A DNA stretch of 64,000 nt from Bradyrhizobium erythrophlei (lineage in GTDB: Bacteria > Pseudomonadota > Alphaproteobacteria > Rhizobiales > Xanthobacteraceae), in contig NZ_LT670817.1 in the NCBI RefSeq assembly GCF_900129425.1, positions 5,704,001 to 5,768,000 on the forward strand, read 5' to 3'. A program made the translations under genes and the position numbers. Shown here one piece after another: positions 9,226 through 19,757 of the stretch (position 1 is the first letter of the stretch; the number at the start of each line of letters is the position of its first letter). Below the pieces are notes generated by a model. That model ran no database searches. It saw only the letters and a list, made by a program, of their open reading frames with translations, and was not told the origin of the DNA.

Positions 9226-11034
9226 ATGACCGAACTTCCAAGGAAAATCACTGACGATCCCTATGGCGCCGCGATCCTGATTCGCCGCCTGATCACGGAA
9301 CAGGGAGCCGCCTACTGGCGCCGCTACCTGCTGGCATTCGTGCTGATGGGGGTGTCGGCCGGTGCGACCGCCGCCTCGGCCTATGTCCTCGGCCAAGTTA
9401 TCAACAAGGCCTATGTCGACAAGGACGTGCGCGGCATCGCCATCCTTTCGGGGGTTACCGTCCTGATCTTCATCCTCAAGGGGGCTGCGACCTACGGTCA
9501 CCAGGTGATCCTGTCGAAAATCAGCAACGCCATCCTCGCCAACAACCAGCGCAGGCTGTTCGCCAAGCTGATGAACGAAAGCGTCGCCTTTTTCTCGGAG
9601 CGCCATTCATCGGAATTTCTGGCACGCCTGACGTCAGGCGCATATTCGGTCACGCAAGTGCTGAGCCTGCTGATCAATGCGCTCGGACGCGACCTGTTGC
9701 TGCTGATCGGGCTCGTCGCCGTCATGCTGATGCAGGATCCGTACATGGCGCTGCTCGGATTCGCAGTGGCGCCGCCGGCGATGCTGGTGCTGCGCAAGCT
9801 GGTGAAGCGGATCAAGGGCCTGGCGCACAACCAGTTCACCGGCACCGCCGACATTCTCGAAACCATGCAGGAATCGCTGCAGGGTATTCGCACCGTCAAG
9901 GCGTTCACGCTCGAACAGACCATGCGGGAGCGGATCGACGCCAGTATCAGCGCGGTCGAGTATAACGCCAACAAGATGGCGCGGGTTTCCAATCGTTCGA
10001 GCCCGCTGATGGAAACGCTGGGCGGTTTCGCGGTCGCGGGCGGCCTGATGTATGGCGGCTACAGCGTGGTCGCGATGGGCGCGACGCCGGGCCAGTTCTT
10101 TTCGTTCCTGACCGCGTTCCTGATGGCCTACGAGCCGGCCAAGCGGCTGGCCCGCCTTAATATCGAATTGAACAGCAATCTGATCGGCGCGCGCAAATTG
10201 CTGGAGATCGTCGACAGCCCTTCCAGCGAACCCATCGACGACGACAAGCCGGCATTGCAGCTGACCGAGGCGCGGGTCGAATTGCGTGACGTGACCTTTG
10301 CCTACCGTCCGAACGAGCCGGTGATCAGCCGCATGAGCTTCGTCGCTGAACCCGGAAAGGTCACCGCCCTGGTCGGTCCCTCCGGCGGCGGCAAGTCGAC
10401 GTTGCTGGCGCTGCTGCTGCGATTCTACGACGTCACCGACGGCGACATCCAGATCGATGGACAGTCGATTTCCACCGTGTCGCGACGGTCGCTCCGCCAG
10501 CAGACCGCCTATGTCGGCCAGGACGTCTATCTGTTCCGCGCCACCATCCGCGAGAACATCGCGTTCGGCAAGGTCGGCGCGACGGAGGCCGAGATCGTGG
10601 CCGCCGCAAAGGCGGCTTGCGCGCATGACTTCATCATGGGCTTTCCGCTCGGCTACGATACGCCGGTGGGCGAGCACGGCACGCAATTGTCCGGCGGCCA
10701 GCGTCAGCGCATCGCCGTCGCCCGGGCGCTGGTAAAGAACGCGCCGGTGATCCTGCTCGACGAAGCCACCGCGGCGCTGGATTCGGAATCCGAACAGCAG
10801 GTGCAGGAAGCGATCGAACACCTCTGCCAGAACCGCACCACCATCGTCATCGCCCATCGGCTGCACACCATCATGCATGCCGACGCGATCCTGGTGGTCG
10901 AGGGCGGCGAGATCGTCGAGCGCGGGCGGCACGACGACCTGCTGCGCCGTGGCGGCCGCTATGCCTCGTTCTTCCGGATCCAGCACCGCGACGCCGGCCC
11001 TCTCACTCTGGCGCCGATCAGCGCAACCGCGTAA
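9226..11034 (+). CDS. MsbA-like ABC exporter (fused permease-ATPase)
   Basis: 602 residues, a half-transporter with an N-terminal six-helix ABC exporter domain (about 30-320) and a C-terminal ATPase. Walker A GPSGGGKST lies near 383-391, the signature LSGGQRQRIAVARAL near 488, Walker B VILLDEATAALD, and a switch His in VIAHRLHTI. The position after galE and heptose genes suggests lipid A-core flipping (MsbA role) or export of another lipid-linked product. Rhizobia often carry several paralogues, so the substrate is inferred. Confidence 0.88.
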   Translation: MTELPRKITDDPYGAAILIRRLITEQGAAYWRRYLLAFVLMGVSAGATAASAYVLGQVINKAYVDKDVRGIAILSGVTVLIFILKGAATYGHQVILSKISNAILANNQRRLFAKLMNESVAFFSERHSSEFLARLTSGAYSVTQVLSLLINALGRDLLLLIGLVAVMLMQDPYMALLGFAVAPPAMLVLRKLVKRIKGLAHNQFTGTADILETMQESLQGIRTVKAFTLEQTMRERIDASISAVEYNANKMARVSNRSSPLMETLGGFAVAGGLMYGGYSVVAMGATPGQFFSFLTAFLMAYEPAKRLARLNIELNSNLIGARKLLEIVDSPSSEPIDDDKPALQLTEARVELRDVTFAYRPNEPVISRMSFVAEPGKVTALVGPSGGGKSTLLALLLRFYDVTDGDIQIDGQSISTVSRRSLRQQTAYVGQDVYLFRATIRENIAFGKVGATEAEIVAAAKAACAHDFIMGFPLGYDTPVGEHGTQLSGGQRQRIAVARALVKNAPVILLDEATAALDSESEQQVQEAIEHLCQNRTTIVIAHRLHTIMHADAILVVEGGEIVERGRHDDLLRRGGRYASFFRIQHRDAGPLTLAPISATA

Positions 11035-11079
11035 AGCTGTCGCCGAGTTTTCCGCCCCTCACCCGTCGAGAGCCCGTTC

Positions 11080-11781
11080 ATGAGCGCCACATCCTTCGTC
11101 ATTCCTGCCCCTCCGCAAGCCGCGATCGCCGTCGCTGGCGACACCAAATCCTTTCCGGTTCGCCGCATCTGGTGCGTCGGGCGCAATTATCTCGAGCACA
11201 TCCGCGAGATGGGCAATGACGAGCGGGCGCCGCCGTTTTTCTTCGCCAAGCACCCCGACATGCTGGAGCCGGACGGCGCCACCGTCCCCTACCCGCCGCT
11301 GACCAAGGATCTGCACCACGAGGTCGAACTGATCGTGGCGATGAAGAGCGGCGGCCTCAACATCGCGGCCGACAAGGCGCTCGACCACGTCTACGGCTAC
11401 GGCGTCGGCATCGACCTCACAAGGCGCGACCTGCAGCTGGCCGCGCGCAAGAAGGAGCGGCCGTGGGAAGTCGGCAAATCGTTCGACCATTCGGCGCCCT
11501 GTGGTGCGCTGCAGCCGGCCTCGAAAATCGGCCATCCAACAAAGGGCAGGATCTGGCTGTCGGTCAACGGCACCGAACGGCAGAAGGGTGACCTCACCGA
11601 ACTGATCTGGAGCGTGCCCGAGATCATCGCCAAGCTGTCGGAGCAGGTCTCGCTCGCCGCCGGCGACATCATCATGACGGGCACGCCGGCCGGCGTCGCG
11701 GCGCTCTCGCCCGGCGACAAGATCGAATGCGGGGTCGACGGCGTCGGCACCCTGAAGGTGACGATCGGCAAGCCGGAATAG
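11080..11781 (+). CDS. Fumarylacetoacetate hydrolase-family protein (fumarylpyruvate hydrolase-like)
   Basis: 233 residues. The FAH fold is shown by WCVGRNYLEHIREMG, the metal-ligand HHEVELIV (two Glu), GIDLTRRD (Asp) and the C-terminal IIMTGTPAGVA motif. Family members hydrolyse C-C bonds of fumarylpyruvate, acylpyruvates or related aromatic-degradation intermediates. The sequence is closest in feel to NagK/fumarylpyruvate hydrolase, but no pathway partners are adjacent. The gene begins 45 bases after the exporter and ends before a strong terminator. Confidence 0.85.
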   Translation: MSATSFVIPAPPQAAIAVAGDTKSFPVRRIWCVGRNYLEHIREMGNDERAPPFFFAKHPDMLEPDGATVPYPPLTKDLHHEVELIVAMKSGGLNIAADKALDHVYGYGVGIDLTRRDLQLAARKKERPWEVGKSFDHSAPCGALQPASKIGHPTKGRIWLSVNGTERQKGDLTELIWSVPEIIAKLSEQVSLAAGDIIMTGTPAGVAALSPGDKIECGVDGVGTLKVTIGKPE

Positions 11782-11809
11782 CTGCCTCTCCGCTCCAGGC
11801 GGGAAAACA

Positions 11810-11842
11810 AAGGCTCCGGATCGCATCCGGGGCCTTTTTTTC
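11810..11842 (+). terminator. Rho-independent terminator after the FAH-family gene
   Basis: A GC-rich hairpin (GGCTCCGGAT, loop CGC, ATCCGGGGCC) is followed directly by seven T residues. It lies about 30 bases after the stop at 11781 and separates this gene from the chemotaxis transducer. Confidence 0.85.
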
Positions 11843-11910
11843 GTCTGAACTTGCGTGGCTTCCGTGGAACTACGGACAAATTCGCAGTCCGTTAACCATG
11901 CCCACATTAA

Positions 11911-13296
11911 ATGAGCTGGACCGCCACGACGCTTGCGCTGGAGCCGCCGATAACCACCGACTGGAACGCCATCCGCCTCGATTTACTGGGGATCGACCAG
12001 CCGATGCGAGCGACGTTGCGCGAGATACGGCCGTTTTTTGCCAAATCGCTGCCCGGCATTCTGGCGCGGTTCTACGACAAGATCCGGCAATACGATCCCG
12101 CCTCGGGGATCTTCAAGGAGGGCGCGACGCAGGAAGCCGTCCGCCTGCAGCTGCAGCATTGGGACCTGATCGGCAGCGGCGAGTTCGGGCTTGCCTATGT
12201 CAATTCGGTGGCGCGGATATGTCAGTTCAATCAGAGCGCCGGCGTCGCGCCGCAATGGTATATCGGCTGCCGCCTGATGTTCGTCGCCGAACAACTGATG
12301 AAGGCCGCCGAGTCCGAGATACAGATTCCGCGCTTCGGCAGCGCCGCGCAGGCCGCGCGCGACAAGAAGGCCGCGATGCTGAACGCGATCGCCAAGGCCA
12401 ACATGCTGGACACCGAACACGTCGTCGGATTCTACTTCGGCTCCAACCGTCAGCTTCGCAAGGATGCCATTGCGGAAGCGAGCGACCGCTTCCGCGCCAT
12501 CATTACCTCGCTGTCGTCGGCATCGAGCCAACTGGAAAGCACCGCACGCGCGCTGAGCGACAATGCGGGCAACACCACCCTGCTTGCCACCGTGGTCGCC
12601 AATGCCTCGGAGGACGCCTCCAACAATGTGCAGTCGGTGGCGTCGGCGACCGAAGAACTCGCCGGTTCGGTGCGCGAAATTTCCGTACAGGTCCAGGAAT
12701 CCAACCGCATCGCCGCCAGCGCCGTGAAGCAGGCCGATGAAACCGACTCGCGCATCAACGCGCTGTCGCAGGCCGCCAACCGGATCGGCGACGTCATCAA
12801 GCTGATTACCTCGGTCGCGGAGCAGACCAATTTGCTGGCTCTCAATGCGACCATCGAAGCCGCCCGCGCCGGCGAAACCGGCCGCGGCTTCGCCGTGGTC
12901 GCGCAGGAGGTCAAGGCGCTCGCCGCCCAGACCGCCAAGGCCACCGACGAAATCGGCATCCAGATCGCGGGCATGCAGACCGCGACCCAGGAAGCGGTCG
13001 GCTCGATCAAGATGATCAGTTCGACCATCGGCAAGATTTCCGAGATCACCAGCGCGATATCAGCGGCGATCGGGGAACAGGGCGCCGCCACCGAGGAAAT
13101 CTCGGGCAATATCCAGCGAACCGCCGACGGCACCTCGCAAGTCGCCGGCACCATCGCCGAGGTCAGTCATGGCGCCAACCAGACCGGCGCGGCCTCGAGC
13201 CAGCTATTGTCCTCGGCCAAGCAATTGTCGGATTCAACCACCAGCCTGCAGGCCGAAATCGACGGCTTTCTCAAATCGATCGCTGCGGCGGCGTAG
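11911..13296 (+). CDS. Globin-coupled methyl-accepting chemotaxis protein, proximal His replaced by Asn
   Basis: 461 residues, no membrane segment, so a cytoplasmic transducer. Residues about 15-165 form a protoglobin/globin-coupled sensor domain (LQHWDLIGSGEF at 81-92, then GVAPQWYIG at 111-119). Residues about 190-461 form the MCP signalling domain, with the hairpin-tip stretch NLLALNATIEAARAGETG. In globin-coupled sensors the F-helix reads roughly I-G-x-x-H-x-x-x-G-x-x-P-x-W-Y. Here the line is ICQFNQSAGVAPQWY, which puts Asn107 (AAT at 12229-12231) where the heme-coordinating His is expected. Heme binding is therefore doubtful, or it uses another ligand. No che genes adjoin. Confidence 0.9.
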   Translation: MSWTATTLALEPPITTDWNAIRLDLLGIDQPMRATLREIRPFFAKSLPGILARFYDKIRQYDPASGIFKEGATQEAVRLQLQHWDLIGSGEFGLAYVNSVARICQFNQSAGVAPQWYIGCRLMFVAEQLMKAAESEIQIPRFGSAAQAARDKKAAMLNAIAKANMLDTEHVVGFYFGSNRQLRKDAIAEASDRFRAIITSLSSASSQLESTARALSDNAGNTTLLATVVANASEDASNNVQSVASATEELAGSVREISVQVQESNRIAASAVKQADETDSRINALSQAANRIGDVIKLITSVAEQTNLLALNATIEAARAGETGRGFAVVAQEVKALAAQTAKATDEIGIQIAGMQTATQEAVGSIKMISSTIGKISEITSAISAAIGEQGAATEEISGNIQRTADGTSQVAGTIAEVSHGANQTGAASSQLLSSAKQLSDSTTSLQAEIDGFLKSIAAAA

Positions 13297-13443
13297 CGCG
13301 CCGGCCGATGCGGCTGCTTCGTCGTCTGGCGAAGAACGGGCCGTTGCCAAACGCGCTTTTGCACACGCGATCTCTGTATTTCGCCGGACAGGCGGTTTCG
13401 GCCTCCAGCCTGTTCAGCGCCGCGCGTGAAGCAGCGTCCTTCC

Positions 13444-13599
13444 TCACCCCCGGGCCATCGCCTGCAGGCCCTTGAAGGTCAGGCGCTTGGGGTCCTTCAC
13501 GCCGGCCAGATAAAACCTGCGGATGAAGGCAGCGACCGTGTCGCGGTCGCAATCCGTCAGTGCGACCACGGCATCGACGGCAATTCTCTGGGCGTCCAT
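13444..13599 (-). CDS. Small conserved-looking protein, 51 residues, unknown function
   Basis: An ATG at 13599 is preceded on the minus strand by a good ribosome binding site (GAGGAAA, about 5 bases away). It opens a 51-codon frame ending in TGA at 13444. The product starts MDAQRIAVDAVVALTDCDRD and ends LTFKGLQAMARG, a soluble, probably helical protein with no signal peptide. I do not recognise a family. The strong RBS and protein-like composition argue for a real gene lying alone between the chemotaxis transducer and the monooxygenase. Confidence 0.6.
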   Translation of the reverse strand: MDAQRIAVDAVVALTDCDRDTVAAFIRRFYLAGVKDPKRLTFKGLQAMARG

Positions 13600-13772
13600 G
13601 GTTTCCTCGTGCTGTCAGCGGCGTCAGCCGCTTAAAGCTTAGGACTCGCCGATTAATACGGCGTTAACCGTTTCGCAAAAATGAACGATTCGCCAGATCG
13701 CGCGTATACGTGAAACAACTGATACCAGCGTTGGGGCGCAGGCCGAAGCGACCGCTCCCGGGGCCCCGGCCG

Positions 13773-15242
13773 TCAAGAATACCGCATCACCCCGTCATCG
13801 ACCTTGCCGAAGCGCAGGCTGACGATGTCGAGCGCGTAATTCTGATAGAGCCGCCACGGCCGCTTCGAGCCCTGCTTCGGCATCTTGGCGACCGAGCGCT
13901 GCACATAGCCTGACGAGAAATTCAGCGACGGCAGTTCGGTAATGTCAGGATCGACATTATGCGGCATGCATTGCTTGTAGCCGCGCCGATCCATGTAGTT
14001 GATCAGGCGGCAGACGTATTCGCAGGTCAGGTCGCATTTCAGCGTCCACGACGCATTGGTATAGCCGAACGCGGACGCCAGGTTGGGCACGTCCGAATAC
14101 ATCATGCCCTTGTAGTTCAGCGTCCTCGCGAAATCGACGACTCGGCCGTCGACGCTGACCTCCATGCCGCCGAGCACCTGCAGATTGAGACCGGTGGCGG
14201 TGACGATGATATCGGCTTCGAGTTCGCTGCCGTCCTTCAGCCGGATGCCGTTCTTCGTAAATGTGTCGATCTCAGAGGTCACGACGGAAGCGCGCTTGTC
14301 CTTGATCGCCTTGAACAGATCGCCATCGGGCACAAGGCAAAGCCGCTGGTCCCAGGGATTGTAGCGCGGCGTGAAATGGGTGGCGATGTCGTAGTCCGGA
14401 CCGAGCGCCATCCTGACGCCGCCGAGGATCAACTGCTTGACCCGCGCCGGCTTGCGCCTTGAGAGCTGGAAGAAATACATGCCCCACAGCACGTTGCGCC
14501 AGCGGATCAGATGATAGGCGAGTTTTGCGGGCAGCCGTGCCCGCAACTTGTTAGCGACAGGGTCCTGCGCCGGGCGCGACACCACGTAGGTCGGTGAGCG
14601 CTGCAGCATGGTGACATGACCGGCCGCCTTCGCCATCTCCGGCACCAGCGTTACGGCTGTCGCGCCCGAGCCGATCACCACCACCCGCTTGCCGGCGTAG
14701 TCGATATCGTCGGTCCATTTCTGCGGATGGATGATGCGGCCGGTAAAATCTTTCGAGCCGGAAAACTCTGGCGTGTAGCCTTCCTCGTATTTGTAATAGC
14801 CCGAGCACATGAACAGGAAATTGCAGGTGAAGCGCACGATCTCCGTGCCGCCCTCGCCCAGGTTGCGTTCGGCCTCCACGGTCCAGCGCGCATCCTGAGT
14901 CGACCACGACGCCCGCCTGACCCGGTGATGAAAGCGAATCTTCTTGTCGATGCCATTATCGGCCGCGGTCTCCCGCACATAGTTCAGAATCCGCGGGCCA
15001 TCGGCGATTGCCTTCGGCTCTGTCCACGGCTTGAACGAATAGCCCAGCGTGAACATGTCGCTGTCGGAGCGGATGCCGGGATAGCGGAACAGGTCCCAGG
15101 TGCCGCCGATGCAGTCGCGGCCTTCGAGGATGGCGTAGCGCTTCCCCGGACACTTTTGCTGCAGGTGATATCCCGCGCCGATGCCGGACAACCCGGCGCC
15201 GACGATCAGCACGTCGAGATGTTCGCTTGCGGTCATCTCCAT
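13773..15242 (-). CDS. Flavin-containing Baeyer-Villiger-type monooxygenase
   Basis: About 489 residues from ATG 15242 (ATG 15236 is an alternative). The FAD motif VLIVGAGLSGIG lies near the N-terminus, followed by FRYPGIRSDSDMFTLGYSF. The Baeyer-Villiger fingerprint F-x-G-x-x-x-H-x-x-x-W is present as FTGRIIHPQKW. A second Rossmann motif GSGATAVTL binds NADPH, and VTATGL follows late. Such enzymes insert oxygen next to ketones or hydroxylate lipophilic substrates. The substrate cannot be told. It stands alone, flanked by the small gene and by palindromic repeats. Confidence 0.88.
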   Translation of the reverse strand: MEMTASEHLDVLIVGAGLSGIGAGYHLQQKCPGKRYAILEGRDCIGGTWDLFRYPGIRSDSDMFTLGYSFKPWTEPKAIADGPRILNYVRETAADNGIDKKIRFHHRVRRASWSTQDARWTVEAERNLGEGGTEIVRFTCNFLFMCSGYYKYEEGYTPEFSGSKDFTGRIIHPQKWTDDIDYAGKRVVVIGSGATAVTLVPEMAKAAGHVTMLQRSPTYVVSRPAQDPVANKLRARLPAKLAYHLIRWRNVLWGMYFFQLSRRKPARVKQLILGGVRMALGPDYDIATHFTPRYNPWDQRLCLVPDGDLFKAIKDKRASVVTSEIDTFTKNGIRLKDGSELEADIIVTATGLNLQVLGGMEVSVDGRVVDFARTLNYKGMMYSDVPNLASAFGYTNASWTLKCDLTCEYVCRLINYMDRRGYKQCMPHNVDPDITELPSLNFSSGYVQRSVAKMPKQGSKRPWRLYQNYALDIVSLRFGKVDDGVMRYS

Positions 15243-15263
15243 GGGCCACCCAGGTTTGCCACC

Positions 15264-15352
15264 GTCATGGCCGGGCCAGGTCCCGGCCATCCACGTCTTT
15301 GCTTTACATCGACTGTAAAGACGTGGATGCCCGGCACAAGGCCGGGCACGAC
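15264..15352. repeat. Palindromic intergenic repeat
   Basis: A long imperfect inverted repeat. The left arm (15264-15306) and right arm (about 15314-15352) share the complementary blocks GTAAAGACGTGGATG and GGCCGGG..A.GAC around a short loop. The style, rich in GGCCGGGCC, is typical of dispersed palindromes in Bradyrhizobium genomes. It lies between the monooxygenase start and ahcY. Confidence 0.75.
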
Positions 15353-15373
15353 GAAAAAAGCGCTCTGGTCCTA

Positions 15374-15430
15374 CGTGGGCTTGACCCGCGTATCCATCTC
15401 CGATGGATTGCCGGTCGAGCCCGGCGATGA
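15374..15430. repeat. Second palindromic repeat unit
   Basis: The arms GGGCTTGACCCG and CCGGTCGAGCCC bracket the self-complementary centre ATCCATCTCCGATGGAT. It lies immediately behind the ahcY stop and may act as a transcription-end structure for ahcY, though there is no T-run. Confidence 0.7.
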
Positions 15431-15443
15431 TGAATGTTGGCCC

Positions 15444-16874
15444 TCAATACCGGTAATGGTCCGCCTTGAACGGGCCTTCCGGCTTGACGCCGATGTACTC
15501 GGCCTGATCGGGCCGCAGCGTTGTCAACTTCACGCCGATTTTGGAAAGATGCAGGCGCGCCACCTTTTCGTCGAGCGACTTCGGCAGCACGTAGACCTTC
15601 TTTTCGTACTTGCCGTCCTTGTTGTTGGCGAACAGTTCGATCTGCGCCAGCGTCTGGTTGGTGAACGAGGCCGACATCACGAAGGACGGATGGCCCATGG
15701 CGTTGCCGAGGTTCACGAGGCGACCTTCCGACAGCAGGATGATGCGGTGCTTGTCGGCGAACTCGATCTCGTCGACCTGCGGCTTGATGTTGGTCCATTT
15801 CAGGTTGCGCAGATGCGCGATCTGGATCTCGTTGTCGAAATGGCCGATGTTGCAGACGATGGCGCGGTCCTTCATCGCACGCATGTGCTCGATGGTGATG
15901 ATGTCCTTGTTGCCGGTGGCGGTGACGAAGATGTCGGCGCGGGGCGCTGCCTCTTCCATGGTGACGACTTCATAGCCTTCCATTGCCGCCTGCAGCGCGC
16001 AGATCGGATCGACCTCGGACACCATGACGCGGCAGCCGGCCTGGCGCAGCGAGGCGGCCGAGCCCTTGCCGACGTCGCCGAAGCCCGCGACCATCGCGAC
16101 CTTGCCGGACATCATCACGTCGGTGCCGCGGCGGATGCCGTCGACCAGCGATTCGCGGCAGCCATAGAGATTGTCGAACTTCGACTTGGTGACGCTGTCG
16201 TTGACGTTGATCGCCGGGAACAGCAGCTTGCCTTCCTTCTCCATGTTGTAGAGGCGGTGCACGCCCGTGGTCGTCTCTTCCGAGACGCCCTTGATGTTCT
16301 TCGCGATCTCGGCGAACCAGCCCTTGGGCTTTTCCTTCAGCAGCTTCTTGATCAGCGCGAAGAAGACTTCCTCTTCTTCCGATTCCGGCTTGTCGAGAAA
16401 CTTGACGTCGCCGTTCTCGGCACGCAGGCCATGGTGCACCAGCATGGTGGCGTCGCCGCCGTCGTCGAGGATCAAGTTGGGCGTGCCGCCGCCATGCCAG
16501 TCGAACAGCTTTGCGGTGTAGTCCCAGTATTCGCTGAGGCTCTCGCCCTTCACCGCGAACACGGGAATGCCGGCCGCGGCGATCGCGGCGGCGGCGTGAT
16601 CCTGGGTCGAATAGATGTTGCAGGAGACCCAGCGGATGTCGGCCCCCAGCGCCGCCAGCGTTTCGATCAGGACCGCGGTCTGGATCGTCATGTGCAGGGA
16701 GCCGGCGATGCGCGCGCCCTTCAGGGGCTGCGTCGGGCCGTATTCCTCGCGTGTCGCCATCAGGCCGGGCATCTCGGTCTCGGCCAGCGAGATTTCCTTG
16801 CGGCCGAATTCGGCAAGCGAGATGTCCTTGACGATATAGTCGGTGAAGGCAGGCTTCTTGGCGGTGGCGGTCAT
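15444..16874 (-). CDS. ahcY: S-adenosylhomocysteine hydrolase
   Basis: 476 residues, the long bacterial form. DYIVKDISLAEFGRKEI begins the protein. The NAD-binding VAGFGDVGKGSA and the SAH signature around GHFDNEIQIAHL are present, and it ends in the KADHYRY tail that closes SahH proteins. It splits SAH into adenosine and homocysteine, relieving product inhibition of methyltransferases. It is transcribed leftward in the same direction as metK but separated from it by about 200 bases of repeats. Confidence 0.96.
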   Translation of the reverse strand: MTATAKKPAFTDYIVKDISLAEFGRKEISLAETEMPGLMATREEYGPTQPLKGARIAGSLHMTIQTAVLIETLAALGADIRWVSCNIYSTQDHAAAAIAAAGIPVFAVKGESLSEYWDYTAKLFDWHGGGTPNLILDDGGDATMLVHHGLRAENGDVKFLDKPESEEEEVFFALIKKLLKEKPKGWFAEIAKNIKGVSEETTTGVHRLYNMEKEGKLLFPAINVNDSVTKSKFDNLYGCRESLVDGIRRGTDVMMSGKVAMVAGFGDVGKGSAASLRQAGCRVMVSEVDPICALQAAMEGYEVVTMEEAAPRADIFVTATGNKDIITIEHMRAMKDRAIVCNIGHFDNEIQIAHLRNLKWTNIKPQVDEIEFADKHRIILLSEGRLVNLGNAMGHPSFVMSASFTNQTLAQIELFANNKDGKYEKKVYVLPKSLDEKVARLHLSKIGVKLTTLRPDQAEYIGVKPEGPFKADHYRY

Positions 16875-16950
16875 ATGATGGGTTCCTGAACGGATGAATT
16901 CGGACTTATCGGTACGAAACGAAACTGGACGCTTTGTGGCGCGCTCTACT

Positions 16951-17070
16951 CCCTCGCCCCGCCCTTGCGGGGAGAGGGTTGGGGTCAGGGCTTTCTCAAC
17001 AGGCGGACTCGCGGAGAGTCCTCCTCACCCGGCGCAAAGCGCCGACCTCTCCCCGCAAGCGGGGCGAGGT
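16951..17070. repeat. Pair of GC-rich inverted repeats between ahcY and metK
   Basis: CCCTCGCCCCGCCCTTGCGGGGAGAGGG (in two blocks, 16951-16978) has a self-complementary core. It reappears in inverse form as CCTCTCCCCGCAAGCGGGGCGAGG (again two blocks, 17046-17069). The two form both local hairpins and one long stem. This is another common alphaproteobacterial intergenic palindrome. It lies just behind the metK stop. Confidence 0.75.
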
Positions 17071-17079
17071 AAGCAAAAA

Positions 17080-18345
<1,266 letters not shown>

Positions 18346-18401
18346 CCGACCCCTTTTTCCGCCAGACCTCGGCGGTCCCTTCGTTATGTTGTCCTGGAAT
18401 G

Positions 18402-19757
18402 TCAGTCTCGACGACGCGAGATGACGTAGGATTCGTCGTAGAACCAGAGTCCGTTATGCTTGCGCAGAACCTCTCTGGCGGCATCGAGGGTACGGCCGTT
18501 TTGAGTCATTTCCGTCAACCGGTCGTCCTCGATCTGGGCGACATACACCGCCGCGTTCCAAGCTGCAAAGGCCGTCGAGGTTCCGATCGACCCGGTAACC
18601 TCGTTCGGCAGCGCTTCCATATCATAACGGAAGATCGAGCGGTTATCGGCATAGGCGTTAAAGTTGAGGTCGCGGGCCGCCGATCCCAGCTCGTATTTCA
18701 CCGCGCGCAATAGCTCATGACGGCTCACCGCGAAAGGATTTTCTCCGGGCCAGACCGCCTGGATAATCTCAATCCCGGGGTCCTGGCCGTGGGAGTGGAT
18801 TCCGATCAAACGGCCCCCCGCCCGCAATGCCCGCGCCAGGGGCGCGATGATGCGTTTGGCGCGGAAATTGACCGAGGATTTGGCCCGGTAGGGCTGGGAA
18901 GCGATAATCAGGTCGAAATTGGCCTCGGAACGGCCGGCGCGGGGGATGATCTGGTCCAGCAAAAAGCGGTGGTCTTCCCGGTACAGCACGATCGCCACCG
19001 GGCGCTCATAGACCGGCATGCCGGAGCGCGGGCTGACATTGGCGCGCCAGTTCTGCTCCAGAAACGGCCCAAGTTCGGCGATCTGGGACTCGAATTCGCC
19101 CGAAGAAGCCCCGCGCAGGGCGACTTCATGCCAGATCATGCCCGCGGCCGCAGCCGGCGAGGCCGGCGTCAGCCAGGGCGCCTCGGCGTAATACATGTTT
19201 GTCAGCACAAAAACCGTCGCCGGATGCTCGAACAGCCGGTCCGGTACCTTGTCCAGCGTCAGCCGGACATCCTCAAGGCTGAGCTCCTTGCCGGCGATAT
19301 AGAGCGGCATATGGGGAAAGCGGCCATGCATCGACCGCATGACCCGGGCCAGCACGGTTCCGTCGCCGACGCCGGCGTCGAATACCCGCAGCGCGGGGGG
19401 ACGGGGATGGATGCTGCCCAGTTCCAGCGCCACCCGCTCGGCGATCACCCGCTTTTCACTGCAGGTATGCACGAACAGCAGGTATTTCTGCCGATTCTCG
19501 AAAAACCGGAAATTGCCGCGGGGATCGCGCTTCTCGTGCGGGACCTCGAGGCCGCGCGGCGGCGGCACCCCGCCCGGCATGGAGGCAGCGATATAGGCCT
19601 GGATGCGGTCGAGGGTGTCGATGGTGATGCGCTTGCCCTCGCGCAGCCTGTGCACCAGCTTGCCGTCGTTGACGGCACGGCGGCCGAAAGTCGATTCCGC
19701 CATGTCGGCCTGGCGGCAGAATTCGGTGATCTGGCTCAGGATCTGGTCGTTTTTCAT
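18402..19757 (-). CDS. HTH-containing SAM-dependent methyltransferase-like protein, unknown target
   Basis: About 451 residues from ATG 19757. A longer open frame extends upstream to 20114, but that part has no protein-like features. Residues 1-60 resemble a small repressor-type HTH (ILSQITEFCRQADMAESTFG, then a TIDTLDRIQAYIAA helix). From about 110 a class I methyltransferase fold appears, with motif I VFDAGVGDGTVLARVM. The remainder contains RAGGRLIGIHSHGQDPG. It lies just upstream of metK and ahcY on the same strand, so a link to SAM supply is plausible. The substrate is unknown. Confidence 0.75.
   Translation of the reverse strand: MKNDQILSQITEFCRQADMAESTFGRRAVNDGKLVHRLREGKRITIDTLDRIQAYIAASMPGGVPPPRGLEVPHEKRDPRGNFRFFENRQKYLLFVHTCSEKRVIAERVALELGSIHPRPPALRVFDAGVGDGTVLARVMRSMHGRFPHMPLYIAGKELSLEDVRLTLDKVPDRLFEHPATVFVLTNMYYAEAPWLTPASPAAAAGMIWHEVALRGASSGEFESQIAELGPFLEQNWRANVSPRSGMPVYERPVAIVLYREDHRFLLDQIIPRAGRSEANFDLIIASQPYRAKSSVNFRAKRIIAPLARALRAGGRLIGIHSHGQDPGIEIIQAVWPGENPFAVSRHELLRAVKYELGSAARDLNFNAYADNRSIFRYDMEALPNEVTGSIGTSTAFAAWNAAVYVAQIEDDRLTEMTQNGRTLDAAREVLRKHNGLWFYDESYVISRRRD

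Noticed and set aside
14616..16889. Very long rightward frame (about 757 codons) across the monooxygenase and ahcY
   Set aside because: It lies antisense to two well-recognised genes and has the His/Arg/Asp-rich composition of a shadow frame.
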